Below are positions 1 through 9,619 of a DNA stretch of 64,000 nt, in pieces (position 1 is the stretch's first letter; each line of letters starts with the position of its first letter). The position numbers were made by a program, and so were the translations under genes. Below the pieces are notes generated by a model. It had not been told where the DNA came from, searched no databases, and worked only from the letters and a program-made list of their open reading frames with translations. Source of the stretch: Nitrospirales bacterium (GTDB lineage Bacteria > Nitrospirota > Nitrospiria > Nitrospirales > UBA8639); NCBI GenBank assembly GCA_031315865.1, contig JALDRJ010000002.1:2268001-2332000 (forward strand), given 5' to 3'.

Positions 1-1
1 C

Positions 2-346
2 ATTCTTTTTCTTGTTGGCCTTCTAGCCGGTGGTCTGCTTTGGCAAAATGAGGTTATTCCCGCTTGGGCGATTCCCTGTTTTCTCCTGCCGGCTTCCTTA
101 TTTGTTGATTATTCCACTCGGCAAGAAACGCATTCATGGAAAATTCTGAAAATTTCGACATCACTTAGTGTGTTCGCTTGTATGCTGATCATTTATTTCG
201 CCGGTGAATCAGAGGAAAACGTTCTTCTCGCGCTTGGAGTTATCTGTTTTGTCCCATTCGTGTTCGCACCTGAAATCCTCATGGTTCTGCTGGGAAAGGC
301 CATTCTTGAATTAGAAGATTTGTGGAAGAAAAAAGTGCGACAATAA
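2..346 (+). CDS. C-terminal part of a membrane protein (5' end outside window)
   Basis: A frame open from the left edge ends at TAA 344-346 and gives the last 114 residues of a protein whose start is outside the window. It is strongly hydrophobic, with about four membrane-spanning stretches (beginning ILFLVGLLAGG, then around IPCFLLPASLFV, LSVFACMLIIYF and LGVICFVPFVFAP), and ends in a short charged cytoplasmic-type tail (LEDLWKKKVRQ). It lies 107 bp upstream of secA on the same strand, but secA appears to have its own promoter. I do not recognise the family; it could be a small integral membrane protein or the last domain of a transporter. Confidence 0.6.
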   Translation: MLFLVGLLAGGLLWQNEVIPAWAIPCFLLPASLFVDYSTRQETHSWKILKISTSLSVFACMLIIYFAGESEENVLLALGVICFVPFVFAPEILMVLLGKAILELEDLWKKKVRQ

Positions 347-376
347 GCATGAAATAGGCCTTTCCTCATTCTTCTT

Positions 377-404
377 TTGATTCCTGCCACTGTTCAGGTA
401 TACT
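377..404 (+). promoter_or_regulatory. Predicted sigma-70-type promoter of secA
   Basis: TTGATT (377-382) and TATACT (399-404) are separated by 16 bp and match the -35 and -10 consensus at 4/6 and 5/6 positions. Transcription would begin near 411, leaving a leader of about 43 nt before the secA ATG. The site is in the only gap between the upstream membrane-protein gene and secA. Confidence 0.5.
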
Positions 405-453
405 AGAATTCTAAGCAAGTGTTTTTCATATCTTCTTAAGTAAATCCCTTAAC

Positions 454-3168
454 ATGTTCATTCAACTCCTCAATATCCTGTTTGGAAGTAAGAACGACCG
501 AGAACTCAAGGCTCTCAAGCCTGCCGTAGACAAGATTAATGAGCTCGAGGCTTCGCTGACTCCTCTGTCGGATGAAGCCCTGGCCGATTACACGCAAAAA
601 TTTAAAAAACAACTCGAAGCGGGCGAGACGCTCGACGATATTCTTCCGGAGGCTTTTGCCGTCTGCCGGGAAATGTCTAAACGTCGCCTTGGCATGCGTC
701 ATTTTGACGTACAGCTGTTGGGGGGGATGATCCTCCACAAAGGGCGAATCGCTGAAATGAGAACCGGTGAAGGGAAAACGCTGGTTGCGACTTTGCCTGT
801 CTATCTTAATGCGTTAGCTGGGAAGGGTGCGCACCTCGTCACGGTGAACGATTATTTGGCGAAACGTGACGCGCAGTGGATGGGACCGCTGTATCATAGC
901 TTGGGCCTGTCTCTCGGCATCATACAGCACGATGCCTCGTTTCTTTTCGATCCGGCCTATGACGCCGCGGATAAGCGCCTGCAATATTTACGGCCCTGTT
1001 CAAGGCAAGAAGCGTATCAAGCGGACATTACCTACGGCACCAACAACGAATACGGGTTTGATTATCTGAGAGATAACCTGACGGTCACGGATTTGAGTCA
1101 GTATGTGCAACGGAAGCCGTTCTTTGCCATCGTGGACGAAGTCGACAGTATTTTAATCGATGAAGCCCGCACGCCGTTGATCATCTCAGGTCCCGCCGAA
1201 GCCAGCACGGATATGTACTACCGGATCAATAGCGTGATCCCGAAATTGCAGAAAGAAACTGATTACACCGTCGAGGAAAAAACCAAGACCGTGATGCTGA
1301 CGGATGATGGGAATGCGAAGGTTGAGACACAGCTCGGAGTCGATAATCTGTATGACATGAAGCATTTGAGTCTCGTGCATCATGTCATCAAGGCGCTTCA
1401 AGCACACGTGCTGTACAAGCGTGATGTGGATTATGTCGTCAAAGATGGCGAAGTCGTCATCGTCGATGAATTTACCGGACGCCTGATGCCTGGACGCCGG
1501 TGGAGTGATGGTCTGCATCAAGCCGTTGAGGCCAAAGAGGGCGTCAAGATCGCGAACGAGAACCAGACGCTCGCCTCCGTGACGTTTCAAAACTTTTTCC
1601 GAATGTATGAAAAGTTGTCCGGGATGACGGGGACGGCCGACACGGAAGCCGCGGAATTCGCCAAGATTTATAACCTGGACGTGAACGTGATTCCTACGAA
1701 CCGTCCCATGGTCCGTAAGGATTATCCGGATGTGGTGTTCCGGACCGAGAAAGAAAAATTTCATGCCATCGCCGATGAAATCAAGGAATATCACGATCGG
1801 GGGCAACCCGTGCTTGTCGGAACGATTTCGATCGAAAAGTCGGAACGTCTATCAACGCTCCTGAAACATCGCGGGATTCAGCACCATGTGTTGAATGCCA
1901 AGTTTCATGAAAAAGAGGCGGAGATCATCGCCCTGGCCGGCCAAAAAGGCGCGGTAACGCTGGCGACCAATATGGCAGGCCGCGGGACGGATATTTTGTT
2001 GGGCGGAAGCCCTGAGGCCCTGTTCAAACAGCAAGTGATCTACAAGGATGAAGGATTAACCGAAGAGCAGCAGTCGGCTGTGTTTGAAAAGATTAAAGCC
2101 GAATGCGACGCGAATAAAGAAGAGGTCCTGGCGCTGGGCGGCGTCCATATTGTCGGGACGGAGCGTCATGAAAGCCGACGTATCGACAACCAGCTTCGGG
2201 GACGAGCCGGCCGGCAAGGCGATCCGGGCTCTTCGCGCTTTTTCTTGTCGCTGGAAGACGATCTGATGCGAATTTTCGCGTCGGAACGCGTGTCGAATCT
2301 GATGCTCAAATTGGGGATGGAAGAGGGCGTGCCGATCGAACATAGGATGGTGAGTAAATCGATTGAAAATGCGCAGAAAAAAGTCGAGGCTCATAACTTT
2401 GAGATCAGGAAGCATTTGCTCGAATACGATGACGTGATGAACAAGCAACGAGAAGTGATCTATGAGCATCGAGCCATGGTTCTTGGAGCGGAAGATTTAT
2501 CCGATGAAATCCAAGATATGATCACCGATACGATTGAATCCCTGGTCGAGACGTTTTGCCCGGAAGAACAATATGCGGAAGAGTGGGATCTTGATGGGTT
2601 TGTGGAACAAGCCCACAGCCAATTCGGCGTAGACTTTCTTCGTTCCGATGAGCTCAAAGAAATGGGGCGGGATGGGTTGAAAGAGGAAGTGCGTGAGCAA
2701 ATTCAGCAAGCCTATAAAGACAAGGAAGCTCGCGCAGCGGAGGAACAAGGCGTCGCGCCTGAAATGTTCCGCTACCTGGAGAAAATGGTGTTGCTTCAAG
2801 TCATCGATCAACAGTGGAAAGATCATCTGCTGGGGATGGATCAGTTACGTGATGGCATCGGACTTCGAGGCTATGGACAGAAAGATCCACTGGCCGAATA
2901 CAAGCGCGAAGGCTACGACATGTTTGCTGGAATGATGGCGCGGATCAAGGGTGAGACGTTGGAGCGCCTGTTTAAAGTCCAGCTTGTGCGAGGCGAGCGT
3001 CCTGAACCCATCGCGGAACCTCCCAGCGCCCCTGAGATGAGTTTCAATCGAGGTGAAGAATCAGCCCCTGTCCGTAAGACGGTTGTTCGAACCCAGGAAA
3101 AAGTCGGACGTAATGATCCATGTCCCTGCGGGAGTGGGAAAAAATACAAAAAATGTCACGGCCAATGA
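454..3168 (+). CDS. secA: Preprotein translocase ATPase SecA
   Basis: SecA is the cytoplasmic motor that pushes unfolded preproteins through SecYEG using ATP. The 904-residue length is typical. The N-terminus ([17 protein letters not shown]) resembles other SecA starts. The Walker A motif MRTGEGKT is at residues 102-109, a DEVD Walker B follows near 229, and the second helicase domain contains NMAGRGTDI and [11 protein letters not shown]. The C-terminus carries the zinc finger that binds SecB and phospholipid, with Cys890, Cys892, Cys901 and His902. No strong Shine-Dalgarno precedes the ATG, but the N-terminal sequence supports this start. The gene has its own promoter-like site upstream and a hairpin terminator downstream, so it is probably monocistronic. 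Identification is secure. Confidence 0.98.
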   Translation: MFIQLLNILFGSKNDRELKALKPAVDKINELEASLTPLSDEALADYTQKFKKQLEAGETLDDILPEAFAVCREMSKRRLGMRHFDVQLLGGMILHKGRIAEMRTGEGKTLVATLPVYLNALAGKGAHLVTVNDYLAKRDAQWMGPLYHSLGLSLGIIQHDASFLFDPAYDAADKRLQYLRPCSRQEAYQADITYGTNNEYGFDYLRDNLTVTDLSQYVQRKPFFAIVDEVDSILIDEARTPLIISGPAEASTDMYYRINSVIPKLQKETDYTVEEKTKTVMLTDDGNAKVETQLGVDNLYDMKHLSLVHHVIKALQAHVLYKRDVDYVVKDGEVVIVDEFTGRLMPGRRWSDGLHQAVEAKEGVKIANENQTLASVTFQNFFRMYEKLSGMTGTADTEAAEFAKIYNLDVNVIPTNRPMVRKDYPDVVFRTEKEKFHAIADEIKEYHDRGQPVLVGTISIEKSERLSTLLKHRGIQHHVLNAKFHEKEAEIIALAGQKGAVTLATNMAGRGTDILLGGSPEALFKQQVIYKDEGLTEEQQSAVFEKIKAECDANKEEVLALGGVHIVGTERHESRRIDNQLRGRAGRQGDPGSSRFFLSLEDDLMRIFASERVSNLMLKLGMEEGVPIEHRMVSKSIENAQKKVEAHNFEIRKHLLEYDDVMNKQREVIYEHRAMVLGAEDLSDEIQDMITDTIESLVETFCPEEQYAEEWDLDGFVEQAHSQFGVDFLRSDELKEMGRDGLKEEVREQIQQAYKDKEARAAEEQGVAPEMFRYLEKMVLLQVIDQQWKDHLLGMDQLRDGIGLRGYGQKDPLAEYKREGYDMFAGMMARIKGETLERLFKVQLVRGERPEPIAEPPSAPEMSFNRGEESAPVRKTVVRTQEKVGRNDPCPCGSGKKYKKCHGQ

Positions 3169-3354
3169 TGTCCTGTTGAATCAGTAGATAGATACTTTTG
3201 TCCCTTCTAAATTCCTCCATTCGATAGCTCCCTGATTCGGTAAGCTACATCACATCTATACGGTCGAATGCTCGACTTGTCGGGAATGTGAGCCTTGCCT
3301 TCGTCTCCATCCATTCGTGTGTCTTGTTCCTTTTGCTTGACTTAATTGCTCATG

Positions 3355-3382
3355 CCCCGTATCGTACGGGGTCCATTTTTTT
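3355..3382 (+). terminator. Rho-independent terminator after secA
   Basis: The arms CCCCGTA (3355-3361) and TACGGGG (3365-3371) are perfectly complementary around a TCG loop and are followed by TCCATTTTTTTT. It lies 187 bp past the secA stop and ends 14 bp before the next gene, so it should separate secA transcription from the methyltransferase/nuo block. Confidence 0.75.
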
Positions 3383-3396
3383 ATCGACGATGATGT

Positions 3397-4605
3397 GTGC
3401 CTGAAGGAACAAGGGGTTCACTTTTTATTCTTCTTCGACGAATTATCGACGAAATATCTCAAGCTGGACCGATCACGTTTGCCCGTTTCATGGAACTCGC
3501 TTTATATGATGAACGTGAGGGCTATTATATGACCGCAGCCGTCGTCGATGGCGCACCATCACCAGCGGAGTCACGTATCGGCTGGTCAGGCGATTTTTTC
3601 ACGGCTTCGGACGCGCATTGGCTACTGGGGCGGTGCCTGGAGAAACAGATCGATGAAATCGACGTGCTCTTAGGTCATCCCGTTCAGTTCACTGTGCTGG
3701 AAATGGGGCCGGGCAAAGGCTTGCTTGCCAGAGATGTCTTACAAGCTTGTCTTGAAAGCGAATCCGACTACTCTCAACGCTTACGGTACGTCCTGATTGA
3801 GCATAGCCCAATCATGAGGCAGGCCCAGGAAGAAAACCTTCGAGAGTTTGTGGAGAAAGGCTGGGCCATAGAATGGTTCGCATCGCTAGACGAACTCGCT
3901 CCTGAATCCGTGGAGGGGGTCATGGTTTCGAATGAGCTGGTCGACGCATTTCCCGTACATCGCGTCAAACTTGCCGAGCATGGACTGCGGGAAATTTTTG
4001 TTGATCATCAGGACGGTGAGCTGTTTGAGCGCCTGGGGGATGTCTCCACCACTGCTATTCCCGCCTATTTTGCCGGAATCCAAAATGAGTGGCCCGAAGG
4101 ATACACAACAGAAGCGCATCTGGAATCTGAACGGTGGATGCAGGACGTGGCGAGAGTCTTGGGGCGAGGGTTTGTCCTGACGATCGACTATGGGCATACC
4201 GCTCAGGATTATTATGATGTATCACGGAAAGATGGAACCCTCTTGTGCTATCACAAGCATCGGGTGTCTTCTGATCCCTATGTACGGGTTGGGGCGCAAG
4301 ATATGACGGCCCATGTGAATTTTTCAGCGCTGGCGAAACGCGGGTTAGAGGCTGGGTTACAGATTACCGGGTTTACAAATCTCATGAGTTTTCTGCTTGG
4401 GCTTAAAGCTGACCGAATGCTTGAAGCATTGGACCCTGAATCAGCGGAAATGCAGGCCGCTATACAATTTTTACGTCCTCAGAGTATGGGGCAAACATTC
4501 AAAGTCCTCATTCAACATACGCGGGTTGAGACGCCATCTCTTGCCGGTCTCACCTATCGACCATTTTTTGAGGGGGCTTTGCTTGGTCCGGGTTTGGAAA
4601 ACTGA
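3397..4605 (+). CDS. SAM-dependent methyltransferase, MidA/NDUFAF7 family
   Basis: The 402-residue protein has the hallmarks of the PF02636 family: an N-terminal ITFARFMELALYDEREGYY block, the SAM-binding LEMGPGKGLLA near residues 105-115, and VMVSNELVDAFPVHR. In mitochondria the homologue NDUFAF7 dimethylates an arginine of NDUFS2 (the NuoD counterpart) during complex I assembly. Here the gene sits 172 bp upstream of nuoA on the same strand, so the same role is likely; that is inference from context. The start is GTG: a TGA in frame lies six bases upstream, and no in-frame ATG precedes the conserved N-terminal block. A terminator hairpin ends just before the gene, so its promoter is either very close or the gene depends on read-through. 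Confidence 0.85.
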   Translation: MPEGTRGSLFILLRRIIDEISQAGPITFARFMELALYDEREGYYMTAAVVDGAPSPAESRIGWSGDFFTASDAHWLLGRCLEKQIDEIDVLLGHPVQFTVLEMGPGKGLLARDVLQACLESESDYSQRLRYVLIEHSPIMRQAQEENLREFVEKGWAIEWFASLDELAPESVEGVMVSNELVDAFPVHRVKLAEHGLREIFVDHQDGELFERLGDVSTTAIPAYFAGIQNEWPEGYTTEAHLESERWMQDVARVLGRGFVLTIDYGHTAQDYYDVSRKDGTLLCYHKHRVSSDPYVRVGAQDMTAHVNFSALAKRGLEAGLQITGFTNLMSFLLGLKADRMLEALDPESAEMQAAIQFLRPQSMGQTFKVLIQHTRVETPSLAGLTYRPFFEGALLGPGLEN

Positions 4606-4652
4606 CGATTTTTGTTTTTGGCGTGCCATGAGAGACGAATAGCGAGGTTTGA

Positions 4653-4666
4653 ATCAATATATTGAT
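4653..4666. promoter_or_regulatory. Perfect 14-bp palindrome upstream of nuoA (possible operator)
   Basis: ATCAATATATTGAT is a perfect dyad about 112 bp upstream of nuoA in the gap after the methyltransferase gene. A homodimeric regulator could bind here. A second dyad is closer to nuoA. No clear -35/-10 pair is seen next to it, so the functional call is weak. Confidence 0.25.
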
Positions 4667-4735
4667 AATCGTGTTTGCTGGAACTTGGCTGAGGTCATGT
4701 GAGTGAACGAGCAGGCCTGTCATTGGTTAGCGGAT

Positions 4736-4749
4736 TAGTAGTCCTACTA
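4736..4749. promoter_or_regulatory. Short dyad TAGTAG-TC-CTACTA upstream of nuoA
   Basis: Two 6-bp inverted arms with a 2-bp spacer end 28 bp before the nuoA ATG and 18 bp before its Shine-Dalgarno. The spacer is too short for a stable RNA hairpin, which favours a protein-binding dyad if it is functional. Confidence 0.2.
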
Positions 4750-4777
4750 CATCCTGCTAAATCTTGCGAGGTGGATT

Positions 4778-5149
4778 ATGGGCGGTGAAGCCGTTCCGAT
4801 GAATTACATTCCCATCGTCATTTTCTCCGCATTAGGCGCGGCCTTTGGGATCGTTTCGCTGCTGGTTGGCATCGCCTTGCGCCCAAGCCGTCCCTACCGC
4901 GCCAAGTTACTCCCTTATGAAAGCGGGAGTCCCTTGTTCATGGACGCGCGAATTCAATTTCCCATGCGGTATTACATCATCGCCATGTTGTTCGTCATTT
5001 TTGATATCGAAACAGTTTTCTTGTTCCCATGGGCCGTCGCCTTCAAAGAGCTTGGACTCTTGGGCCTCATTGAAATGGGGGTTTTTATCGCGATTCTTGT
5101 CGTGGGCTTTTGGTACGTGTGGAAAAAAGGTGCGTTGGACTGGGATTAA
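4778..5149 (+). CDS. nuoA: NADH-quinone oxidoreductase subunit A
   Basis: NuoA is a small membrane-arm subunit of complex I near the quinone site. The 123-residue protein has three predicted membrane helices, the characteristic KLLPYESGSPLFMDARIQFP loop and the DIETVFLFPW motif on helix 2. GAGGTGG (4768-4774) sits four bases before the chosen ATG, which supports 4778 over the internal Met at 4799. It opens a run of thirteen nuo genes, all on the plus strand. A 154-bp gap to nuoB is longer than most spacers in the operon. Confidence 0.97.
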   Translation: MGGEAVPMNYIPIVIFSALGAAFGIVSLLVGIALRPSRPYRAKLLPYESGSPLFMDARIQFPMRYYIIAMLFVIFDIETVFLFPWAVAFKELGLLGLIEMGVFIAILVVGFWYVWKKGALDWD

Positions 5150-5303
5150 TAAAGTAGTCCATTAGGCCTAGCCAAAACAGACGTTCTCGAGATAGAATTG
5201 CCGGCTAACATGAACGGGTCTTTGACCGTTTCCCAAAGTCTTTATCACCATTTCCAGATTTCAGGGTAAGAGTCCTATACATGTCGAGATCGTCGAGAAT
5301 TCT

Positions 5304-5783
5304 ATGAGTTTTTTGGAACGACAGCTTGAACCGAATATTGTCACGACACAACTAGATTACTTTATCAGTTGGGCCCGGAAATCAGCGATTTGGCCGATGA
5401 CTTTTGGCCTGGCCTGTTGCGCGATCGAGATGATCGCTTCAGTATCGTCGCGGTATGATATCGATCGATTCGGCGCCGGCGTGTTTCGGGCCTCCCCACG
5501 GCAGTCCGACTTGATGATCGTCGCGGGGACCGTATGTCGAAAGATGGCCCCAGTCATTCGCCGGATATACGATCAAATGCCCGAGCCTCGCTATGTCATT
5601 TCAATGGGCTCCTGTGCGACCTCTGGAAATCATTACAATAGCTATAGTGTCGTCCAGGGTGTTGATCAGATTGTTCCGGTTGATGTTTACATTGCCGGGT
5701 GTCCTCCACGTCCGGAAGCCCTCCTTGATGGGCTGATCAAGCTTCAGGAAAAAATCCAACGAGAGAAGGTGTTTGTCAAGTAA
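5304..5783 (+). CDS. nuoB: NADH-quinone oxidoreductase subunit B (cluster N2)
   Basis: NuoB carries the terminal [4Fe-4S] cluster N2, which reduces quinone. The ligands are visible: the adjacent pair Cys38-Cys39 in GLACCAIEM, Cys104 in [12 protein letters not shown] and Cys133 in AGCPPRPE. The length of 159 residues is normal. GAG in GAGAATTCT just before the ATG can serve as Shine-Dalgarno. It is followed after 79 bp by nuoCD, its structural partner in the quinone-binding module. Confidence 0.98.
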   Translation: MSFLERQLEPNIVTTQLDYFISWARKSAIWPMTFGLACCAIEMIASVSSRYDIDRFGAGVFRASPRQSDLMIVAGTVCRKMAPVIRRIYDQMPEPRYVISMGSCATSGNHYNSYSVVQGVDQIVPVDVYIAGCPPRPEALLDGLIKLQEKIQREKVFVK

Positions 5784-5862
5784 ATTGATGGCTCGGTAGA
5801 GGCAAATTCACGTTTGAGTGAAATGATTCTTTAGTAAGGAACCCTGCTGACAGATCGAAATC

Positions 5863-7614
5863 ATGCATCCCGTTCTTGAAACATTGCAACAACAGTTTCC
5901 GGCCGCTGTGGTGGCAGTTGGCGTTGATCCTCAACGTCACGAACTGTTCGCTCAGGTCAATCGTGAGGGATGGGGGGATGTGGCCCGCTTTCTTCATGAT
6001 GACTCGTCCATGGCGTTTGACCATATGACGGATATCTGTTCCGCGGATTTCCCTGATGACGTTGAGCGTTTTGAGGTCATCTATCACTTTTTGTCTCTAC
6101 CGCATGGGACGAGGATTCGGGTGAAGGTTCGCGTGCCAGAAGAAGATCCGGTAATCGTTTCGATCACGAGCATATGGAAGGGAGCTAACTTTCTCGAACG
6201 TGAAGTCTATGACCTCATGGGTATTCGATTCGATGGTCACCCGGACCTGAGACGGATTTTGATGCCAGAGGACTATGATGAAGGTTATCCGCTTCGTAAG
6301 GATTTTCCAGCTGAAGGAAAAGGGTGGCGTAGCACCATGGATTTCATTCCTCGTCTCGACGAGCCAGAGACCGAGTGGTCGGAGGACGAAGTGCCTTCCG
6401 ATCAACGGCATCAATTCATGGCCGGGGATACGCCGGACGACTCAAAACGTACGACTGAAATGTTGTTGAACATGGGGCCGCAACATCCCAGTACGCATGG
6501 TGTGCTTCGGGTCGTGTTGGAGCTTGATGGCGAACGAGTCACGAAAGCCGTGCCGGACCTTGGATACTTGCATCGTGGCGTAGAGAAACTGGCTGAAGGG
6601 TTGCACTACATGCAAATCATTCCTCATACCGACCGGCTGGATTATGTCTGTGCCATGACGAACAATTATGCCTATGTCCGGGCTGTCGAAAAGTTGATTG
6701 GCATTTCGATTCCAGAACGGGCTGAATACGTTCGCACGATCGTCGCGGAGATGCAGCGGATCGTTGGGCACCTCTTTTGGTTGGGGACGCAAGCGTTGGA
6801 TATTGGAGCCATGACGGTATTTTTCTTCACGTTCCGTGAACGGGAAGTTCTGTTGGATTTGTTCGAAAAACTGTGCGGAGCGCGCATGACGTTGAATTAT
6901 TTTCGTTTTGGAGGGGTGAACAGCGATCTGACTCCGGAAATAATTGCCGGGCTGAAAGCATTCTTGAAGACCTTTCCCGAACATATTGATGAATATGATA
7001 CGCTCCTCAAGGAAAATCGTATATGGCTGGCGCGGACCAAAGGCGTGGCAGTCATTTCCGGAGAAGATGCGATCAATTTCGGACTGACGGGTCCACCGCT
7101 TCGTGGGTCTGGAGTCTCGTATGATGTGAGAAAATTAGAACCGTATGGAGTCTATGACCGGGTGGAATGGGAAGTTCCGGTCGGTAAGAACGGGGATACA
7201 TACGATCGCTATTGGATCCGGGTTGAAGAAATGCGTCAGAGCGCACGAATTATCGAACAATGTTTGGAGCAACTGCCGGAAGGCCCGATCATTGCTGAAG
7301 ACTCCAGAGTTATTCCTCCTCCCAAGCCTGAAGTCATGCGGGATATGCAGAGCCTGATTCATCATTTCATCATTTTTACACATGGATTTAAGCCTCCAAA
7401 GGGTGAAACCTACTGCGCCACCGAGGTGCCGAAAGGCGAACTGGGATTTTTCCTGATCAGTGACGGGAGCCCAAGGCCCTATCGCATGAAGATTCGAGCG
7501 CCGTCCTTCGTTCACATGGGGGCGTTTGATTATATGTCCCGGGGATATCTGATTTCGGATATTATCACCATCTTTGGGACCTATGACGTCGTGATGGGTG
7601 AATGTGATCGATAG
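5863..7614 (+). CDS. nuoCD: NADH-quinone oxidoreductase fused subunits C and D
   Basis: A 583-residue fusion. Residues about 1-180 are the 30-kDa NuoC domain (ending in the ERE.YDLMGIRFDGHPDLRR region), and about 200-583 are the 49-kDa NuoD domain (from NMGPQHPSTHGVLR to the C-terminal GECDR). NuoD forms most of the quinone cavity with NuoB. Arg258, in TDRLDYV, corresponds to the arginine next to cluster N2 that NDUFAF7 dimethylates in mitochondria, and a homologue of that enzyme is encoded just upstream of the operon. The fusion is known from enterobacteria and some other phyla and reads without interruption here. Confidence 0.97.
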   Translation: MHPVLETLQQQFPAAVVAVGVDPQRHELFAQVNREGWGDVARFLHDDSSMAFDHMTDICSADFPDDVERFEVIYHFLSLPHGTRIRVKVRVPEEDPVIVSITSIWKGANFLEREVYDLMGIRFDGHPDLRRILMPEDYDEGYPLRKDFPAEGKGWRSTMDFIPRLDEPETEWSEDEVPSDQRHQFMAGDTPDDSKRTTEMLLNMGPQHPSTHGVLRVVLELDGERVTKAVPDLGYLHRGVEKLAEGLHYMQIIPHTDRLDYVCAMTNNYAYVRAVEKLIGISIPERAEYVRTIVAEMQRIVGHLFWLGTQALDIGAMTVFFFTFREREVLLDLFEKLCGARMTLNYFRFGGVNSDLTPEIIAGLKAFLKTFPEHIDEYDTLLKENRIWLARTKGVAVISGEDAINFGLTGPPLRGSGVSYDVRKLEPYGVYDRVEWEVPVGKNGDTYDRYWIRVEEMRQSARIIEQCLEQLPEGPIIAEDSRVIPPPKPEVMRDMQSLIHHFIIFTHGFKPPKGETYCATEVPKGELGFFLISDGSPRPYRMKIRAPSFVHMGAFDYMSRGYLISDIITIFGTYDVVMGECDR

Positions 7615-7671
7615 CCACACCTGTGAAAGAAAGAAGCTGGAACCTGGGTTTCAGCATACGGCGGGATTGTC

Positions 7672-8193
7672 ATGATTTTTGACAAACTTCAAAACGAAGT
7701 CGATGAGCTGTTGTCGCGTTATCCGGTCAAGCGGTCAGCTTTGTTGCCGCTTCTCTATCTCGCGCAACGAGAAGAGGGCTATGTGAGTGAACCGGCGATG
7801 AAAGAAATAGCCACCATCCTTGAGCTGACGCCTTCTCAAGTTTACGAAACCGTGACGTTTTATTCGATGTACAACCTGAAACCGATTGGCAAGTTTCATG
7901 TGCAGGTTTGTCGATCTCTCATGTGCGCCTTGGTCGGATCGGATAATCTTGTCGAGTGGATTCAAAAAAAACTCAATATTTCGACTGGCCAAACGACGGA
8001 GGATGGCGACTTCACTCTGAGTGTCGTCGAATGTCTTGGGTCGTGCGGGACAGGTCCTATGATGCAAGTGAATGATGATTATTATGAAGGCTTGAATGAA
8101 GAAAAAATGGGTAAAATTTTTGATGATCTGAAGAAAACGGGAGTGAGCTCGATGAAGAGCGGCCCGTTCATGTTTCCTCAGGTGACCAAATAA
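7672..8193 (+). CDS. nuoE: NADH-quinone oxidoreductase subunit E
   Basis: NuoE is the thioredoxin-fold 24-kDa subunit of the NADH-oxidising module. The [2Fe-2S] cluster N1a ligands are Cys80 and Cys85 (CRSLMC) and Cys121 and Cys125 (CLGSC). The 173 residues match the family, including the N-terminal helical LLPLLYLAQREEGYVS segment. Its presence with nuoF and nuoG shows that this complex takes electrons from NADH, unlike the 11-subunit ferredoxin- or F420-linked forms. Confidence 0.97.
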   Translation: MIFDKLQNEVDELLSRYPVKRSALLPLLYLAQREEGYVSEPAMKEIATILELTPSQVYETVTFYSMYNLKPIGKFHVQVCRSLMCALVGSDNLVEWIQKKLNISTGQTTEDGDFTLSVVECLGSCGTGPMMQVNDDYYEGLNEEKMGKIFDDLKKTGVSSMKSGPFMFPQVTK

Positions 8194-8297
8194 TGGAAAC
8201 GAATAACGGAGCGGAGGACTCGTCATCTAGGGCTATGGCCATGTGGCTTTTTCCCCTTGCCTCGAGTCTGACGCTTCACGTTTAGCGTTGTCGTGTT

Positions 8298-9608
8298 ATG
8301 GCGAATTACGAAAAAATTCTATTCAAAAATATGGAACAGCCCGGATACACTGGCTCACTTCAAGACTATGAACGGTGTGGCGGGTATCAAGCCTTGCGGA
8401 AAGTGTTCGGAGGAGTCTCTTCTGATCAAATTATCGATGCCGTCAAGAAATCTGGGCTTCGAGGGCGAGGCGGGGCAGGATTTCCGACGGGTGTGAAGTG
8501 GGGGTTTATCCCAAAAGATCACCCCGGTCCGAAATACTTATGCTGCAATGCAGATGAGAGTGAACCGGGAACGTTTAAAGATCGCCAGCTCATGGAGCGA
8601 GATCCTCATCAAGTGTTGGAAGGCATGGCCATCACGTGCTACACCATCGGAGCAGAAACGGCCTATATCTACATACGGGGAGAGTTCTGGCTGGGAGCGC
8701 AGGTGCTAGAGCGTGCGATCAATGAGGCTCGCGAATCTGGCTACCTCGGGAGCAATGTGTTGGGAAGCGGAAAAACCGTCAATATTCATGTACACCGTGG
8801 CGCGGGTGCCTATATTTGCGGGGAAGAAACCGCGTTGTTGGAATCGTTGGAAGGGAAGCGTGGCAAGCCCCGGTATAAACCGCCATTTCCCGCGACGAAT
8901 GGTCTCTACCAAAAGCCGACAGTCGTCAATAATGTTGAAACACTCTCCAATATTCCCCATATCATCAATCGCGGTGCAGAATGGTTTGCCTCGATCGGTA
9001 TGCCTCCCAAGAGTTCAGGGACCAGGATTTTCTGTTTGAGCGGGCATATCAAACGACCTGGCAATTATGAGATTCCTATGGGCGTGACGTTTCGAGAAAT
9101 GATTTATGAGGTCGGGGGAGGGATGCGGGGCGAGAAGCCTCTCAAGGCCTTTATTCCTGGTGGTGCATCGGCTCCATTTCTGACACCTGAACATTTAGAT
9201 GTCAAGATGGACTTTGAGTCAGTGGCGATGGCGGGATCGATGTTAGGTTCCGGTGGCATTACCGTGATGGAGGAAGGCACGAGCATGGTCTGGGCTGCGC
9301 TGAGACTCATGGAGTTTTTCTACCATGAATCGTGCGGGAAATGTACTCCATGCCGTGAAGGAAGCTCATGGTTGGTTCAAATATTACAGCGGATTTGGCG
9401 TCGCGAAGGGCGATGGTCGGACCTTGACCTGCTTACGGATCTTTGCAAGAACATCGAAGGCCGAACCGTCTGTGCGTTCGGGGATGCTGAAGTCTCTCCG
9501 ATCGTGAGTACGGTACGCTATTGGCGATCCGAGTATGAAGAGCTTATTCGCGAGGCTGACGCTGTCAGGCCGGTTAAGCAGGAAATTCCAATCGTCAGCC
9601 ACGTATAG
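8298..9608 (+). CDS. nuoF: NADH-quinone oxidoreductase subunit F (NADH/FMN binding)
   Basis: NuoF binds NADH, FMN and the [4Fe-4S] cluster N3. The glycine-rich nucleotide site GLRGRGGAGFPTG spans residues 53-65, and a second glycine-rich stretch, HRGAGAYICGEETAL, follows. N3 ligands are Cys346, Cys349 and Cys352 (SCGKCTPC) and Cys392 (TVCAFGD). The length of 436 is standard. The spacer from nuoE is 104 bp and holds no recognisable gene; nuoG follows after 11 bp. Confidence 0.98.
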   Translation: MANYEKILFKNMEQPGYTGSLQDYERCGGYQALRKVFGGVSSDQIIDAVKKSGLRGRGGAGFPTGVKWGFIPKDHPGPKYLCCNADESEPGTFKDRQLMERDPHQVLEGMAITCYTIGAETAYIYIRGEFWLGAQVLERAINEARESGYLGSNVLGSGKTVNIHVHRGAGAYICGEETALLESLEGKRGKPRYKPPFPATNGLYQKPTVVNNVETLSNIPHIINRGAEWFASIGMPPKSSGTRIFCLSGHIKRPGNYEIPMGVTFREMIYEVGGGMRGEKPLKAFIPGGASAPFLTPEHLDVKMDFESVAMAGSMLGSGGITVMEEGTSMVWAALRLMEFFYHESCGKCTPCREGSSWLVQILQRIWRREGRWSDLDLLTDLCKNIEGRTVCAFGDAEVSPIVSTVRYWRSEYEELIREADAVRPVKQEIPIVSHV

Positions 9609-9619
9609 GTCAGACTGCT

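Noticed and set aside
1186-1806. 206-residue frame on the minus strand opposite secA
   Set aside because: Codon-bias shadow of secA; the translation is His/Ile-rich without a domain.
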